NCBI RefSeq assembly: GCF_001623075.1
Contig: NZ_LMCF01000083.1
Span: 1-46,629, forward strand
Direction: 5' to 3'
Source: Pseudovibrio sp. Ad37
GTDB lineage: Bacteria; Pseudomonadota; Alphaproteobacteria; Rhizobiales; Stappiaceae
Length of the DNA stretch: 46,629 nucleotides
Of the stretch, positions 15,822-24,466 are shown one piece after another. The notes beneath the pieces were generated by a model. It worked only from the letters and a program-made list of their open reading frames with translations. It was not told the DNA's origin and did not search any database. A program made the translations under genes and the position numbers. Position 1 is the stretch's first letter; each line of letters starts with the position of its first letter.

Positions 15822-17041
15822 TATGTGCGCCTCCATGCCGATCGGAGAAGTTCATAAACCTCTCGATTAACTGCGTTCACACTGTCTAACGCTCGCGTTA
15901 ACGTCGGCCCGCTTACTATACCTTTGTCAATTTCATAGACGGACTTTTTTTCCAGCGCGGCAGAAGCAATCGCTGTTGATTCTAGAACAGAGCTCTTCAA
16001 AACATTATCGGTGAATAGCCCTCGCATGAGTGTCCCACAATTTAACTGCGGATGATCGTTGGGGTTATATCGAGTAAAGACATACTTCAGGAAATCGAGC
16101 TCAACGCGCCCGCCATTGTTCTCAATCACGACCATCAGATCAGCGAGCATGTTTAGAAACTGGCTCATACTTGAGACATCAATCATCGAGGGATGAACAG
16201 TCACCAACACGCCGGTAGCTGCAAATACAGCCCCCAGCGTCAGATAACCAAGCTGGGGTGGAGCATCAATGACAATAACATCGTAATCGTCTCTGACAGG
16301 ATCCAATGCATTATGAATCGAGCGGTAAAATGCGTTCTTTCCTCTTGCTATACCATCATTAATTGCGGTCGGGACGCGGTGCTCATATTCCATCAGCTCT
16401 AAGTTGGCCGGAATCAGATCGAGATTATAGAAATACGTTTTTCGAATAACTTGCTCAATTGGAACCCGCTCTTCGTCATAACGAATAGCTCCAAACAAAG
16501 ATGCATTGTCACCAATGTCAATCTCTGGCTGCAGTCCGAAAAGCGAAGTCATTGAGGCCTGAGGATCCAAATCAATAGCAAGCGTGCGAAGACCTTGCAT
16601 TGCGAGGTACTGAGCCAACGGTGTGGCTGTTGTAGTTTTCGCTGAACCACCTTTAAAGTTTGCTACACAAATAATCTGCAGCTTCTCATCTTCAGTCCGA
16701 GTAGGCACCAGCCCCGGCCACTTACCCGGCTTGCCATTTTCAGAAAGGTACTTTCTAATTTCCCAGAGATTTTCAAGCGTATAGGCTCTATTGTTGCGCG
16801 GGTCACGCTCAAACAGTCTGAAGACACTGTCGTCTATTGAACGTAGCGTGTGCGTGTTGACACCCAAAATGTCAGATGCTTCCCGTGGAGTGAATGTCCG
16901 CATCACTTTTTGCGCTTTAGGGGGATATGTCATCTCACTCAGATGAGACAACTGCGCCGAGAGGAGCTTCGCATGCTGATTAACTTGGTCTGCAACTGAT
17001 AACGGCATCTCATCACCGTCAACCTGATATAATTCGGACAT
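15821..17041 (-). CDS. repA: RepA, ParA-type partition ATPase
   Basis: 406 aa from ATG 17041 (a GTG directly precedes it). The N-terminus has a MerR-like DNA-binding segment (TFTPREASDILGVNTHTLRS) used for autoregulation. The ATPase follows: deviant Walker A FKGGSAKTTTA near residue 130, LAIDLDPQASMTSLFGLQ (A') and DYDVIVIDAPPQLGYLTLGA (Walker B region). RepA drives plasmid segregation with RepB and represses the repABC promoter. It is first gene in the operon; the long upstream region contains a parS-like palindrome. Confidence 0.95.
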   Translation of the reverse strand: MSELYQVDGDEMPLSVADQVNQHAKLLSAQLSHLSEMTYPPKAQKVMRTFTPREASDILGVNTHTLRSIDDSVFRLFERDPRNNRAYTLENLWEIRKYLSENGKPGKWPGLVPTRTEDEKLQIICVANFKGGSAKTTTATPLAQYLAMQGLRTLAIDLDPQASMTSLFGLQPEIDIGDNASLFGAIRYDEERVPIEQVIRKTYFYNLDLIPANLELMEYEHRVPTAINDGIARGKNAFYRSIHNALDPVRDDYDVIVIDAPPQLGYLTLGAVFAATGVLVTVHPSMIDVSSMSQFLNMLADLMVVIENNGGRVELDFLKYVFTRYNPNDHPQLNCGTLMRGLFTDNVLKSSVLESTAIASAALEKKSVYEIDKGIVSGPTLTRALDSVNAVNREVYELLRSAWRRT

Positions 17042-17145
17042 CACCCCAAAACCTCTATATGCAAATCTAAGGTACAGGCGTATTTTTCGCCATTACATTA
17101 GATTTGAAGCTGCACCCTATTTTTTAATTGGTCAACGGTTTTTTG

Positions 17146-17161
17146 GTTAATGCTCATTAAC
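17146..17161. promoter_or_regulatory. 16-bp palindrome upstream of repA
   Basis: GTTAATGCTCATTAAC, perfect 7-bp arms around CT. It has the GTT/AAC ends and 16-bp length of the general repABC parS palindrome but a different centre. Sitting about 105 bp before the repA start, it could be a second parS or the RepA/RepB operator. The rest of 17042-17759 holds no gene that I can support. Confidence 0.45.
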
Positions 17162-17347
17162 TATTTGATCTACTGAAGGTGGTAATTGGGCAATCGCTCA
17201 CCCCTAAACAGTCTGGTAGGACAGAATTACGTATATTTTTCAATCTCATAGCTTCTTCTCATTCTTCTTCTGAAGTCAAATTCTGACCTATGAATTAAAC
17301 TGTCGGTAACAACGTTCAGCCTGCGTTCTCAACTCAGACATGCAAAA

Positions 17348-17400
17348 TGAAGTAGATCCTTCGAGAATCAGCTTCTTACTGATTCTGGCTTTTCACTTCA
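17348..17400 (+). terminator. Nested inverted repeat / plus-strand terminator
   Basis: Inner stem AGAATCAG (17364-17371) / CTGATTCT (17379-17386) followed by GGCTTTTC. An outer pair TGAAGT (17348) / ACTTCA (17395) encloses it. It would end plus-strand transcripts, of which none is annotated here. Confidence 0.45.
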
Positions 17401-17514
17401 TCTGAAACAAAATATTCATCCACACACTCGGCACGGGAAGCTTCGCTCACTTTTTTGAATTTCCACACTTAAAATTTGCCAACCAGGACAAAGCTTGTCT
17501 CCAAAGCAAAAAAA

Positions 17515-17539
17515 CACCTCTCAAATCAATTGAGAGGTG
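17515..17539 (-). terminator. Minus-strand terminator upstream of repA
   Basis: Perfect 10-bp stem CACCTCTCAA / TTGAGAGGTG with a 5-base loop. On the minus strand it is followed by TTTTTTTGC, a good intrinsic terminator. No minus-strand gene lies just upstream, so it either insulates repA from read-through or ends an unannotated small RNA starting between 17540 and about 17750. Confidence 0.65.
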
Positions 17540-17759
17540 CTTCCCACTGGTCAGTTAAGAGCACGACCAGTTCAACGCCGCATCTGTGCAGTTTCAAGCT
17601 GCAAAACCAGCATACACCCTTTGAATAGAAACTCGCATCAGCTATCCCTAAAAAGGGGATCAAGAAGCATTTTGCTCAAAAGTGCGCGTAGCTTCGGATT
17701 GGCCTTATCAAAGAAACATATGCATCACTCAACAGCAGAATATTGAGGGCGATGAGCAT

Positions 17760-18404
17760 ATGACCAAACCTGACCATCATAATTGGCAAACTTCAGAGCG
17801 CGAATTTCTGGATCAGATGATCAGGCAATTGGCAGATATGGATGATCAGGATCAAGCGCGCTTCGAACACCCAAGCATTCCTATTGCTTTAAAGGCCTCC
17901 TCAGAGGGGGACTGGATCAGCATTTCACTCGTTCTTTCAACAGATGAGGAGACACCAGCTTGGATTGGAGAGTTCGCTCGATTTGCAGAAGAAGGAGAAA
18001 AGGTGCCGAATCTAGTTCGCCGGCTCAGAAAGAGCCGTGTGAAGTCTAATAAAGCACATACCAAGATCGCAAATGAGATCCAAACGACCATGCTGGAGCC
18101 GGTCAAACCCCTTTCAATTCGTTCCGTTATTGCAATTGGACACCTTAAACAAAAAAGAAAAGAAATAGCTGAGACAGTGCAAGCCTTAGGCATCATTGTA
18201 CCGGACGATTTAACAACCAGACTTCTGGATGCATCATTTTGCTTAGATGCTTCTCCGTATTTCGGTCAAGAAAACGCAAGCTTGTCGATCGATACACAAA
18301 GAGGAAGTGGGACTCTGGTAATCAACGACATACCAACTAAGCACCTACCCAAGATAGTATCGTACCTTTGCGGAAAACATATACAAAGCTTATCACATGA
18401 GTAA
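17760..18404 (+). CDS. Hypothetical cytoplasmic protein
   Basis: 214 aa from ATG 17760; the same frame is open upstream but the preceding GAGGGCGATGAG favours this start. No signal or membrane segment. The sequence is acidic at the N-terminus, then basic with LVRRLRKSRVKSNKAHTKIA, and has a predicted helical region SVIAIGHLKQKRKEIAETVQ. No family is recognised. It stands alone downstream of the repA control region; a regulatory or stability function is possible but unsupported. Confidence 0.6.
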   Translation: MTKPDHHNWQTSEREFLDQMIRQLADMDDQDQARFEHPSIPIALKASSEGDWISISLVLSTDEETPAWIGEFARFAEEGEKVPNLVRRLRKSRVKSNKAHTKIANEIQTTMLEPVKPLSIRSVIAIGHLKQKRKEIAETVQALGIIVPDDLTTRLLDASFCLDASPYFGQENASLSIDTQRGSGTLVINDIPTKHLPKIVSYLCGKHIQSLSHE

Positions 18405-18575
18405 ATAACTTTAGATTAGTTCAATTCTTGAAAAGAAGACACAACAGAACAAACAATATCTATTTTTGTACTGGTAATACAATCAACAACTTTGATTAAC
18501 CTCAGTATTTACAATATAAGTTCGATATATATGTTGCATACTCAGAGTAATTCGAGTGACTTTCGCATTTGGAGA

Positions 18576-19361
18576 ATGAAATTGAAAAAATACTACCGGC
18601 TGTCTTCATTACTGTTCTTATCAATTCTCGCAGGTTGTCAAGTAACGGCACCCACTGCAAAAGACCCTCTAGGGATTATTAAACGAACAGAGATCGTCAC
18701 CCCCGTAGAAAATTACAGTAAAACCTATATCGTGCCCGCCAAAGCTGTAGACAAAAATGATGTCGCCTTTGGATTGGTATTTCACATTCCAGAGCGCACG
18801 ACAGACATGGTTCCAACCGGCACGCACTCATTTGACGTAACTATTGATCGATCCCGAGGGGATGTTCAGTACACCAAGAACCGATGGGCACCCCACGTCT
18901 ATCGTGTAAAGGCTACGGCAAAACCTGTGAGCAACGGCTATCGTGTCACCTTCACCCCATATGAACGAATTGATTTCCTTAAGTGGAAGGGAGATTCAAC
19001 CCAAGCATCCAGTTTCCTTGAACTGGAACGAATGCTTTCACAACCATATTACTCTTTTAGACAAGAAATTCCCTCTTCGTACTCAACAGAGGCTATAATC
19101 GCCAGCTTTGATCAGAATAAAGCAGCCCGTCCACTTGGTAGCCGTGGCAACGAGTTCCTGCTGGATATTCCGGAAGCGAGCAAACAAGGTCATGCATCAG
19201 TAATGATTGAAGTAGTTCCGTATCGTAATGGCTCTAAGGTCATCGTGACCGGGAACCCAATCAGCCTCCATTACAAGAAGTCGGTTGACAAGTCTGTCGT
19301 GAACTTGATTGCGCGAGAAAAGGAGATCAAACGATATGTCCGACAGGCCATGAACTCCTAG
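18576..19361 (+). CDS. Predicted outer-membrane or periplasmic lipoprotein
   Basis: About 261 aa with a lipoprotein signal: KKYYRLSSLLFLSILAGC, the lipobox being LAG-Cys. Start: GGAGA touches ATG 18576, too close for efficient binding, whereas the TTG at 18582 (MKKYYR) is seven bases from GGAG, so TTG may be the true start. The mature part is beta-rich and polar, with no hydrophobic segment and no domain I recognise. After its stop come about 670 bases with only a gene remnant. A role at the cell surface is all that can be inferred. Confidence 0.7.
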   Translation: MKLKKYYRLSSLLFLSILAGCQVTAPTAKDPLGIIKRTEIVTPVENYSKTYIVPAKAVDKNDVAFGLVFHIPERTTDMVPTGTHSFDVTIDRSRGDVQYTKNRWAPHVYRVKATAKPVSNGYRVTFTPYERIDFLKWKGDSTQASSFLELERMLSQPYYSFRQEIPSSYSTEAIIASFDQNKAARPLGSRGNEFLLDIPEASKQGHASVMIEVVPYRNGSKVIVTGNPISLHYKKSVDKSVVNLIAREKEIKRYVRQAMNS

Positions 19362-19643
19362 TCGGCCCAGTGGGCACCAGGCTGTATATTTGGCCATCTT
19401 GAGGATCAGATAGAGAACAAATTGCACGTTATTTAGGGTAGACCCGTGGTTCACACTCTGAAATGAACAGATTAGCAGCATTATACTGTTTATTTTGGGT
19501 CAATTCGATTGATATTGAACACTTCTCTGCGAGGCAAACCCAAAATCAACGCTTCAAAACGTTATTGTAAGCTCATGCAGAGTGCAAAAGAGCTTAATTT
19601 GTACCTTTTATGTTCTTTAAGATGGCCATTGGTGCAGCTATGT

Positions 19644-19901
19644 GTTCATAGGGCCAGGTACGCCCGCCACGCACTACAAATTTGTACGGGCTACGTTGCG
19701 CTCCTTCTCACAGCAAAAATTGACAGCGGTATAACGCGAACAGATTTGTTCAGAGACAACGCTCGTTTTTGTGGCAAAGTTGTTTTGTTGGATCGCATCA
19801 GTTTCGAACGAAACGGAAAAGGTGGCACTGAAGACCACGCATGGTACATCTGGTCACCAGTCCAGCAAGTAAATACTTCAAAGCAAATATTCTATGAGCA
19901 A
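19644..19901 (+). pseudogene. Remnant of an adenine-specific DNA methyltransferase
   Basis: An 86-codon stretch reads ARHALQICTGYVALLLT, then LFRDNARFCGKVVLLDRISF and GGTEDHAWYIWSPVQQ. This is the C-terminal half of the phage/plasmid type of class I SAM-dependent adenine methyltransferase (RISF... GG... AWFVWD). The catalytic NPPY motif and everything before it are missing, and the flanking codons do not look coding. It is therefore a decayed gene fragment. The region 19362-20033 holds nothing else that I can support. Confidence 0.55.
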
Positions 19902-20033
19902 AAAAAAAGCTGCGTAAAAGCGTCTATTTCAGACTGCGTCAGGCCATTCTCCAAAAAAACGCTCGTAGCTACCAACATCGTGAAAAATTCTTTGATAGCA
20001 CTTTCATAAAGCCCCAATGCTGAGAGGTAAAAG

Positions 20034-20285
20034 ATGTCTGACTTGGAATGCGGAGTTGAACACATTGGCAATGGTCAACGGTACGGAACCACCCAAGATA
20101 TGATTCAAGAAATCAATAAGCTTCGGGCCGAAAACGATCTGCTCAAAAGCCAACTGAAAACCGAACCGTGCCCGATAGGCTGTAAACCTGTTCAAGAAGT
20201 AAACTGCCATATTTGTGGTGATACGGGAGCGATTACAGAGGCTGATCGGCAAACGTTAGCCGACGCATTTGGACGCCACGGATGA
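20034..20285 (+). CDS. Small protein with coiled coil and CxxC
   Basis: 83 aa; GAGAGG lies before the ATG. Residues about 20-45 (MIQEINKLRAENDLLKSQL) form a short leucine-rich coiled coil, followed by CPIGC and NCHICGDTG, two Cys pairs that could bind zinc. No named family. It lies between the methyltransferase remnant and the convergent integrase and may be cargo of the same mobile segment. Confidence 0.6.
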   Translation: MSDLECGVEHIGNGQRYGTTQDMIQEINKLRAENDLLKSQLKTEPCPIGCKPVQEVNCHICGDTGAITEADRQTLADAFGRHG

Positions 20286-20479
20286 CAATCAAACAGCGCC
20301 AGGTGCGAGCATGTCATTTAATGCGCGTGATCGCGTCTCCAACCTCCGGCAGTTTCCTTTCAAAAAAAAGAGCTGCAAACAGTTCGAAAACAAACAGTCC
20401 AACAACCCGACCGAAAGGCGATTAAAGTAAACTAACTTGGTGAGTAAAATAAACTCGGAAACCATTACTCAAGCTCCAA

Positions 20480-21457
20480 TCATAACTCCATAAAGCTCGT
20501 ACTTTCACGACGAGCCTCCATGTCACGATGATCGTAAATCTGGGTTGTTGTGACACTCGCGTGCCCCATGTTGTCTCGGACAGTCAGAATGTCGACATCG
20601 TTCTCGAACTGCAGAGTTGCATAGGTTCGTCTTAGATCATGCGCTGTACATCGCTCAATCTCAGCCTCACGAGCCAACTTGGTGACAATGTAATGTAGAC
20701 CTTGCACGGTTAGCCGGTCTTCTGTGGTGATCTCTCCACGAGTAATTCCAAAAAAAAGAGGTCCATCATGCGACCCACGAACACGCTCACACCATTCATG
20801 TATTCTGGTCATTACAGACTTCGACATGAATGAGACCCTCTCTTTGTTTCCCTTACCAGTGAAAATCAGTGCACTGGCTTTCCAATCGACATGTTCATAG
20901 TTCAACTTGACCAGCTCCTCTCTACGCAGACCACACAGCGAGAGAACACTAATGATCGCCTCATCGCGAAGCCCTCGAATGGACTGTCTCTGTCGACATG
21001 CATTAAACATCGCAGACAGCTCATCCTTTGAGAGTGCACGTCCTTTTGCAATTTTATGACCACTAATGCGAGGAAGCGCTTCCTTTATCTTCCTGTATTC
21101 ATTTTCAGGAATGAGATTGGCAAGCCAAGCTTCACGAGCAACGCCCCGGAGCGCGGCCAACGCGGTGCGGACTGTGCGCAAAGATAACCCTCTATCTTTA
21201 TGCAAATATTCTACGTATGCCAAAAGAGCTATTCGATTTAGCCTTACCCACTCACAGTCTTTCCAAGTCGCCTCAACGTCTTGCTCAAGCCACTTTGCAG
21301 CACTGTTCAAAAAGCTCTGCATTGTATGTTTACTGGCATCGGACTGCAGCTGCCCAAGATAAAGCGCCGCTGGGTTTAAGTGATGGAAACGGTCCCGATC
21401 AACCTGGAGAGCTTGATGCTTGAACTTCGTCGGTAAGAGAGTCACTTGATTACCCAT
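20480..21457 (-). CDS. Tyrosine recombinase (site-specific integrase)
   Basis: 325 aa. The N-terminal SAM-like core-binding domain covers about residues 35-125 (NSAAKWLEQDVEATWKDCEW, RTALAALRGVAREAW). The catalytic domain has Arg in LCGLRREELVKL, Lys in FTGKGNKERVSF, HxxR in TAHDLRRTYA, His in MGHASVTTTQIY and the nucleophile Tyr in TQIYDH. The full set is present, so it should be active. AAAGGA lies upstream of the ATG. It resembles plasmid and integron-like XerC/D relatives; it could resolve plasmid multimers or move a cassette. No attachment site was found beside it. Confidence 0.88.
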   Translation of the reverse strand: MGNQVTLLPTKFKHQALQVDRDRFHHLNPAALYLGQLQSDASKHTMQSFLNSAAKWLEQDVEATWKDCEWVRLNRIALLAYVEYLHKDRGLSLRTVRTALAALRGVAREAWLANLIPENEYRKIKEALPRISGHKIAKGRALSKDELSAMFNACRQRQSIRGLRDEAIISVLSLCGLRREELVKLNYEHVDWKASALIFTGKGNKERVSFMSKSVMTRIHEWCERVRGSHDGPLFFGITRGEITTEDRLTVQGLHYIVTKLAREAEIERCTAHDLRRTYATLQFENDVDILTVRDNMGHASVTTTQIYDHRDMEARRESTSFMEL

Positions 21458-21581
21458 GACTGTCCTTTCAAGTGCATATTTTTAGAACCAAGGCGCACCC
21501 AATTGCAGATCCAGAAACACCCCATAACAAGCGCCTGACGATGGCTTACCGCACCTGCAGCACCTCCGTGCGCCTTGCTAT

Positions 21582-21599
21582 ATTAAATAGTTATTTAAT
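21582..21599. promoter_or_regulatory. Inverted repeat upstream of the integrase
   Basis: ATTAAATA GT TATTTAAT, perfect 8-bp arms, about 130 bp before the integrase start in an AT-rich stretch; a likely operator. The rest of 21458-21779 has no gene. Confidence 0.4.
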
Positions 21600-21779
21600 A
21601 GAATAAAAACAACAAAAACGAAGGAAAACCAAGTTAAAATGTGTGAGTTGACTTACCAGAACAAAACATAATGAAGAGTTGTTAGCCTTGAACAAAACTA
21701 CAGCAAGCTTTGTGCGACTAATACAAAGCTTGAATACTTACGCAAGGCAGAATAGTCAATGCAGCTGGTTTTGTCCGCC

Positions 21780-22301
21780 TCAAACAAGGCTGTCATCGTA
21801 CGCGCTTTCAGCTGAAAATACTGCGTCCGCTTTGCTACTGCGGTAGCCGCTGGCAATCTTCTCTGCACCTCGGGTAACGATGAAAGACCACAGACTATGT
21901 TGACTGTCTTCAACGCACTTTTGGACCCGCATTCTTACGGTTCGATCTCCCGGCACGCGGCCCACACCGCGCCCCTCACCAAACGCAGCGCCTCTATCCG
22001 GCGCCCAGATATACCGGAGCTTTCTTGGTGCGGCCGACTTCAAATGGAAATCAGTTAGAGTGCCGACATAACGCGAATAAGCTTGTTGGGAAGAGATAAC
22101 CCCAAGCGCACGGCTCGCCTCACCTCCTGACGCTTTCTTCTCGCCCATGTGCAACACTTGCCATTGCCACGAAAGGGCAGGGGGCGCTGCTGGCTCTTGC
22201 CACAGCATGATCGCCACTTCCTTTGACCGCATGGAAGCGCCCAGGAACGTATTTGCTTTCCCTGTTACCTCTTTCCAGACAAAACCAGGTTGCCAACCCA
22301 T
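21780..22301 (-). CDS. Hypothetical protein
   Basis: 173 aa, AGGA ten bases before the ATG. No signal or membrane segment; basic and glycine-rich in the middle (RGAAFGEGRGVGRVPGDRTV) with a tryptophan-rich start. No family is recognised. The base usage looks more GC-rich than the neighbours, which suggests separate acquisition. Divergent from the 105-aa membrane protein. Confidence 0.55.
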   Translation of the reverse strand: MGWQPGFVWKEVTGKANTFLGASMRSKEVAIMLWQEPAAPPALSWQWQVLHMGEKKASGGEASRALGVISSQQAYSRYVGTLTDFHLKSAAPRKLRYIWAPDRGAAFGEGRGVGRVPGDRTVRMRVQKCVEDSQHSLWSFIVTRGAEKIASGYRSSKADAVFSAESAYDDSLV

Positions 22302-22450
22302 TATCTATCCTATTTGTTCACTCTATGTTCTCTTTTGCGCTCCAATGCAAAGAGAGTCAAGAAATGCTCAGCACAAGTTTTTTTTGTTCCTTGCATACCG
22401 AGTTCTTAATCTCGCGTTGTTCAACAAGAACAGCTTATAGGAGAAAACTA

Positions 22451-22768
22451 ATGCGAAAATTCGTCGACTATCTGAAGAGCCGGTGGGACTTGCTTTGCCG
22501 TACCATGGGAAAACGGGTAGACCCCGACTTCCGTTCAGAAATTTCAAAACTCTTTAAAAATCCGAGTGTTATATTACCTTCTGCCACAGGTTTATGCTGG
22601 TTAGTCTTCAATCGTTTTTCGCCAGACCCTTTGCCTATGAAGGCCATCGTCATAATGGCTGCTGGATGTATTTTGCTCGTCGCCACATTCGTCATACTGG
22701 CTGGCATGATGCATCACGAAAACGAAGACCGCCGTCGTGAACTCGAAAACCCTACTGATACAGACTGA
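22451..22768 (+). CDS. Small two-segment membrane protein
   Basis: 105 aa from ATG 22451, with AGGAG six bases before it; the open frame extends further upstream but without a ribosome site. Two hydrophobic segments (about residues 38-55, VILPSATGLCWLVFN, and 62-85, AIVIMAAGCILLVATFVILA) flank a short loop; the N-terminus is basic, the C-terminus acidic. No family recognised. A terminator follows directly. Confidence 0.65.
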   Translation: MRKFVDYLKSRWDLLCRTMGKRVDPDFRSEISKLFKNPSVILPSATGLCWLVFNRFSPDPLPMKAIVIMAAGCILLVATFVILAGMMHHENEDRRRELENPTDTD

Positions 22769-22780
22769 AGCCACCTCAAA

Positions 22781-22806
22781 AAAAAGGGGGAAAGCTCCCC
22801 CTTTTT
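22781..22806. terminator. Bidirectional rho-independent terminator
   Basis: AAAAAGGGGG, a 6-base loop, then CCCCCTTTTT. A- and T-runs on both sides let it work for the plus gene ending at 22768 and the minus gene ending at 22847. Confidence 0.85.
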
Positions 22807-22846
22807 CTCATAAATTCTATTGAAGATGACCGGTGCTAACTTACAC

Positions 22847-23329
22847 TCAAGAGTCAAATTCGTCTCTGCCGCAGTGTTCACAATAAATGCTTGTATAAAA
22901 GGTGATGCTACCACCCTCAACCTTTTCCCAGCGATGACAGGTAGCTAACTCTCCGCAGCAAGAACACTGCTCTTGAGATCTACCAAGACCACCTTCGTCA
23001 CCATAAAGAGCTTCAGCAGCCTCTAGGACCGCTTCTAGTGAGAACTGATGAATATCACTTTCATCGCAATCAGTTAGCTCTGGCAGACCCATTGTATCAG
23101 CGCACTCGCACCTAAATTGCTTATATTGATCAAGATCCTTATGGAGTCCCTCTTTCCGAGCTACTTCCTGGATCAGGTATAAATGGTCCTCAACATACTG
23201 CTCATAGACCTGAGAGATACGAATTGTTTTGAGACCTTTTTTAATGGCTTCAAACGCTCTCCTTTGGGTTGCGTTTTTTCTGACACTTTCCCAATAGCCA
23301 GGTGCGTTTGCGTCAACTGAAATAATCAT
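22847..23329 (-). CDS. Hypothetical protein with C-terminal zinc-binding cysteines
   Basis: 160 aa; AAGGAG lies seven bases before the ATG. The N-terminal two thirds are charged and helical. The end has CSCCGELATC followed by YCEHCG, which would make a zinc ribbon. No named family. The leader contains a conserved-type stem-loop (23419-23434). The upstream gene on the same strand (stop 23463) is probably in the same transcription unit. Confidence 0.65.
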   Translation of the reverse strand: MIISVDANAPGYWESVRKNATQRRAFEAIKKGLKTIRISQVYEQYVEDHLYLIQEVARKEGLHKDLDQYKQFRCECADTMGLPELTDCDESDIHQFSLEAVLEAAEALYGDEGGLGRSQEQCSCCGELATCHRWEKVEGGSITFYTSIYCEHCGRDEFDS

Positions 23330-23418
23330 TTTGTGCTCCTTGAGATTTGAACGTCCTCCTGTTTCCAGCTACGGAAAACCTGAGGTCGTAATCAAAAATG
23401 ACGGATGCACTCCCCCCG

Positions 23419-23434
23419 CTGGGTGTGCACCCAG
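23419..23434 (-). promoter_or_regulatory. Leader stem-loop before the 160-aa gene
   Basis: CTGGGTG TG CACCCAG, extended to 11 bp by CCCG/TGGG on either side. Its flanks resemble those of the 41641 hairpin (GCAC then CCCC before it; GGGTT after it, plus-strand reading). One of nine related leader hairpins. Confidence 0.65.
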
Positions 23435-23462
23435 TGGGTTTGTATTGAGTTCGACTTTCCTA

Positions 23463-23786
23463 CTACGCGAACGAAGGAAGGCCGCTGATGGTTTCCGCCC
23501 CTTTTTCGAATAACAGATGCGTCAGTTTGGCTTCTCTGGCCAAAACGAGACAGGAACGGAGGTCTTCAGGCGTTTTCGCTAAATCTTCTTCCGAGTTCAG
23601 TGTTGTAACCCACCATCCTAAGGAAGTTGATGCACCGAGACGTGGTTTTTTTGGAGGTTCTTTATAACCAAGCGAGAGCGAGCGTTGGGCCAACCAATCA
23701 CGAGTGATTGCGCTTAGGTGGCCAGATGATAGCCTCAGGAACTTCGGTTCACAGTCTGCAGGTCGATGAAGAAATGGATTGTGCAT
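23463..23786 (-). CDS. Hypothetical protein
   Basis: 107 aa from ATG 23786; the longer frame to 23834 would run through the leader hairpin, so it is rejected. Basic and Leu-rich, ending LTHLLFEKGAETISGLPSFA; no signal, membrane segment or known motif. Its leader has both the hairpin at 23821 and the four-copy element at 23870, the same order as before the genes at 32573 and 44763, which supports this being a real expressed gene. Confidence 0.55.
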   Translation of the reverse strand: MHNPFLHRPADCEPKFLRLSSGHLSAITRDWLAQRSLSLGYKEPPKKPRLGASTSLGWWVTTLNSEEDLAKTPEDLRSCLVLAREAKLTHLLFEKGAETISGLPSFA

Positions 23787-23820
23787 GGCAGGCGTCCATA
23801 AGTGAGCTGGATGTCGCCCG

Positions 23821-23840
23821 TTCTGGGTAGACACCCAGAA
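23821..23840 (-). promoter_or_regulatory. Leader stem-loop before the 107-aa gene
   Basis: TTCTGGGT AGAC ACCCAGAA, perfect 8-bp arms, 35 bases before the start codon. One of the nine leader hairpins. Confidence 0.65.
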
Positions 23841-23869
23841 GGTTCATTGGAATGGAATGATGGTTTGAT

Positions 23870-23923
23870 GCTGCTTATTTGCAGAGCCCAGCTAGCTCTT
23901 CAAAGCAATGCAAATGCATCGCT
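23870..23923 (-). promoter_or_regulatory. Four-copy leader element, copy A
   Basis: Plus-strand reading: GCTG, nine T-rich bases, stem AGAGC with loop CCAGCTA and GCTCT, then hairpin AGCAATGC/GCATCGCT. As RNA (minus strand) the loop UAGCUGG can pair its GCUG with the CAGC that lies nine bases after the stem, giving an H-type pseudoknot. Copies at 32447, 41938 and 44857 keep the spacing exactly while the stems vary together. Confidence 0.6.
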
Positions 23924-24028
23924 AAAGCTACTTACCAATCGGCCCTTAAGGAAAGCAGCTTCAATTGAAAAAAGCATAAACTGCGAAGTCCTTGCAAACA
24001 AGGAGAAAGAAGGTGTTTTGTAATCTTA

Positions 24029-24163
24029 ATGCAACAGTTAGGAGAGCTTAAAGGTCTCGATTTGAACAACTCAAACTTCTCATTTCTTGATTTGTTGAGG
24101 TTTGAGAGCTATATTCTAAAAAGGAAAGGGGAGCTTTCGCCCCCCAGTCCGATCACCAAGTGA
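24029..24163 (+). CDS. Possible 44-aa peptide or small RNA
   Basis: An ATG-initiated frame of 44 codons without a clear ribosome-binding site, ending 11 bases before a plus-strand terminator. Either a small protein or an untranslated small RNA may be encoded. The rest of 23924-24466 shows no gene, only further inverted repeats (CTCAAAC near 24070 with GTTTGAG near 24100). Confidence 0.2.
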   Translation: MQQLGELKGLDLNNSNFSFLDLLRFESYILKRKGELSPPSPITK

Positions 24164-24173
24164 TTTTGAAAAC

Positions 24174-24212
24174 GGCCCGGAACCAGACGTCCAATCTTTT
24201 CCGGGTCTTTTT
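24174..24212 (+). terminator. Plus-strand rho-independent terminator without an assigned gene
   Basis: GGCCCGGAA / TTCCGGGTC stem (9 bp with one G-U) and then TTTTTC. A clean terminator on the plus strand where no gene is annotated implies an unlisted transcript. Confidence 0.65.
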
Positions 24213-24424
24213 CAATTCAAACTTCAGTTCAAATCTCACCTAGCATACCACCTCCTTTACCTAGGCTTTGCTACTGTCGGAGCGCCTAATTCCTCCGATT
24301 GCGCAGATTGGCATGCGCTGCTGCTTCGCAAAGAAGGTGGATTTAGTAATCGTAATTTATGCGGAAGCTTCACACTACCAAAGAACCAAACGTGTGAGCT
24401 GTTACCCACGACTATCTGGATGAA

Positions 24425-24449
24425 AGCCCGGAACCATCTTGATCGGGCT
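24425..24449 (-). terminator. Terminator of the 27.0-24.5 kb operon
   Basis: On the minus strand AGCCCG / CGGGCT with a 13-base loop followed by TTC, about 20 bases after the stop of the 279-aa gene. Confidence 0.5.
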
Positions 24450-24466
24450 GGGCGAAATTGCCCCCC

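Noticed and set aside
17537-17746. 69-codon plus-strand frame upstream of the 214-aa gene
   Set aside because: It overlaps the minus-strand terminator, has no ribosome site and a non-protein-like composition.
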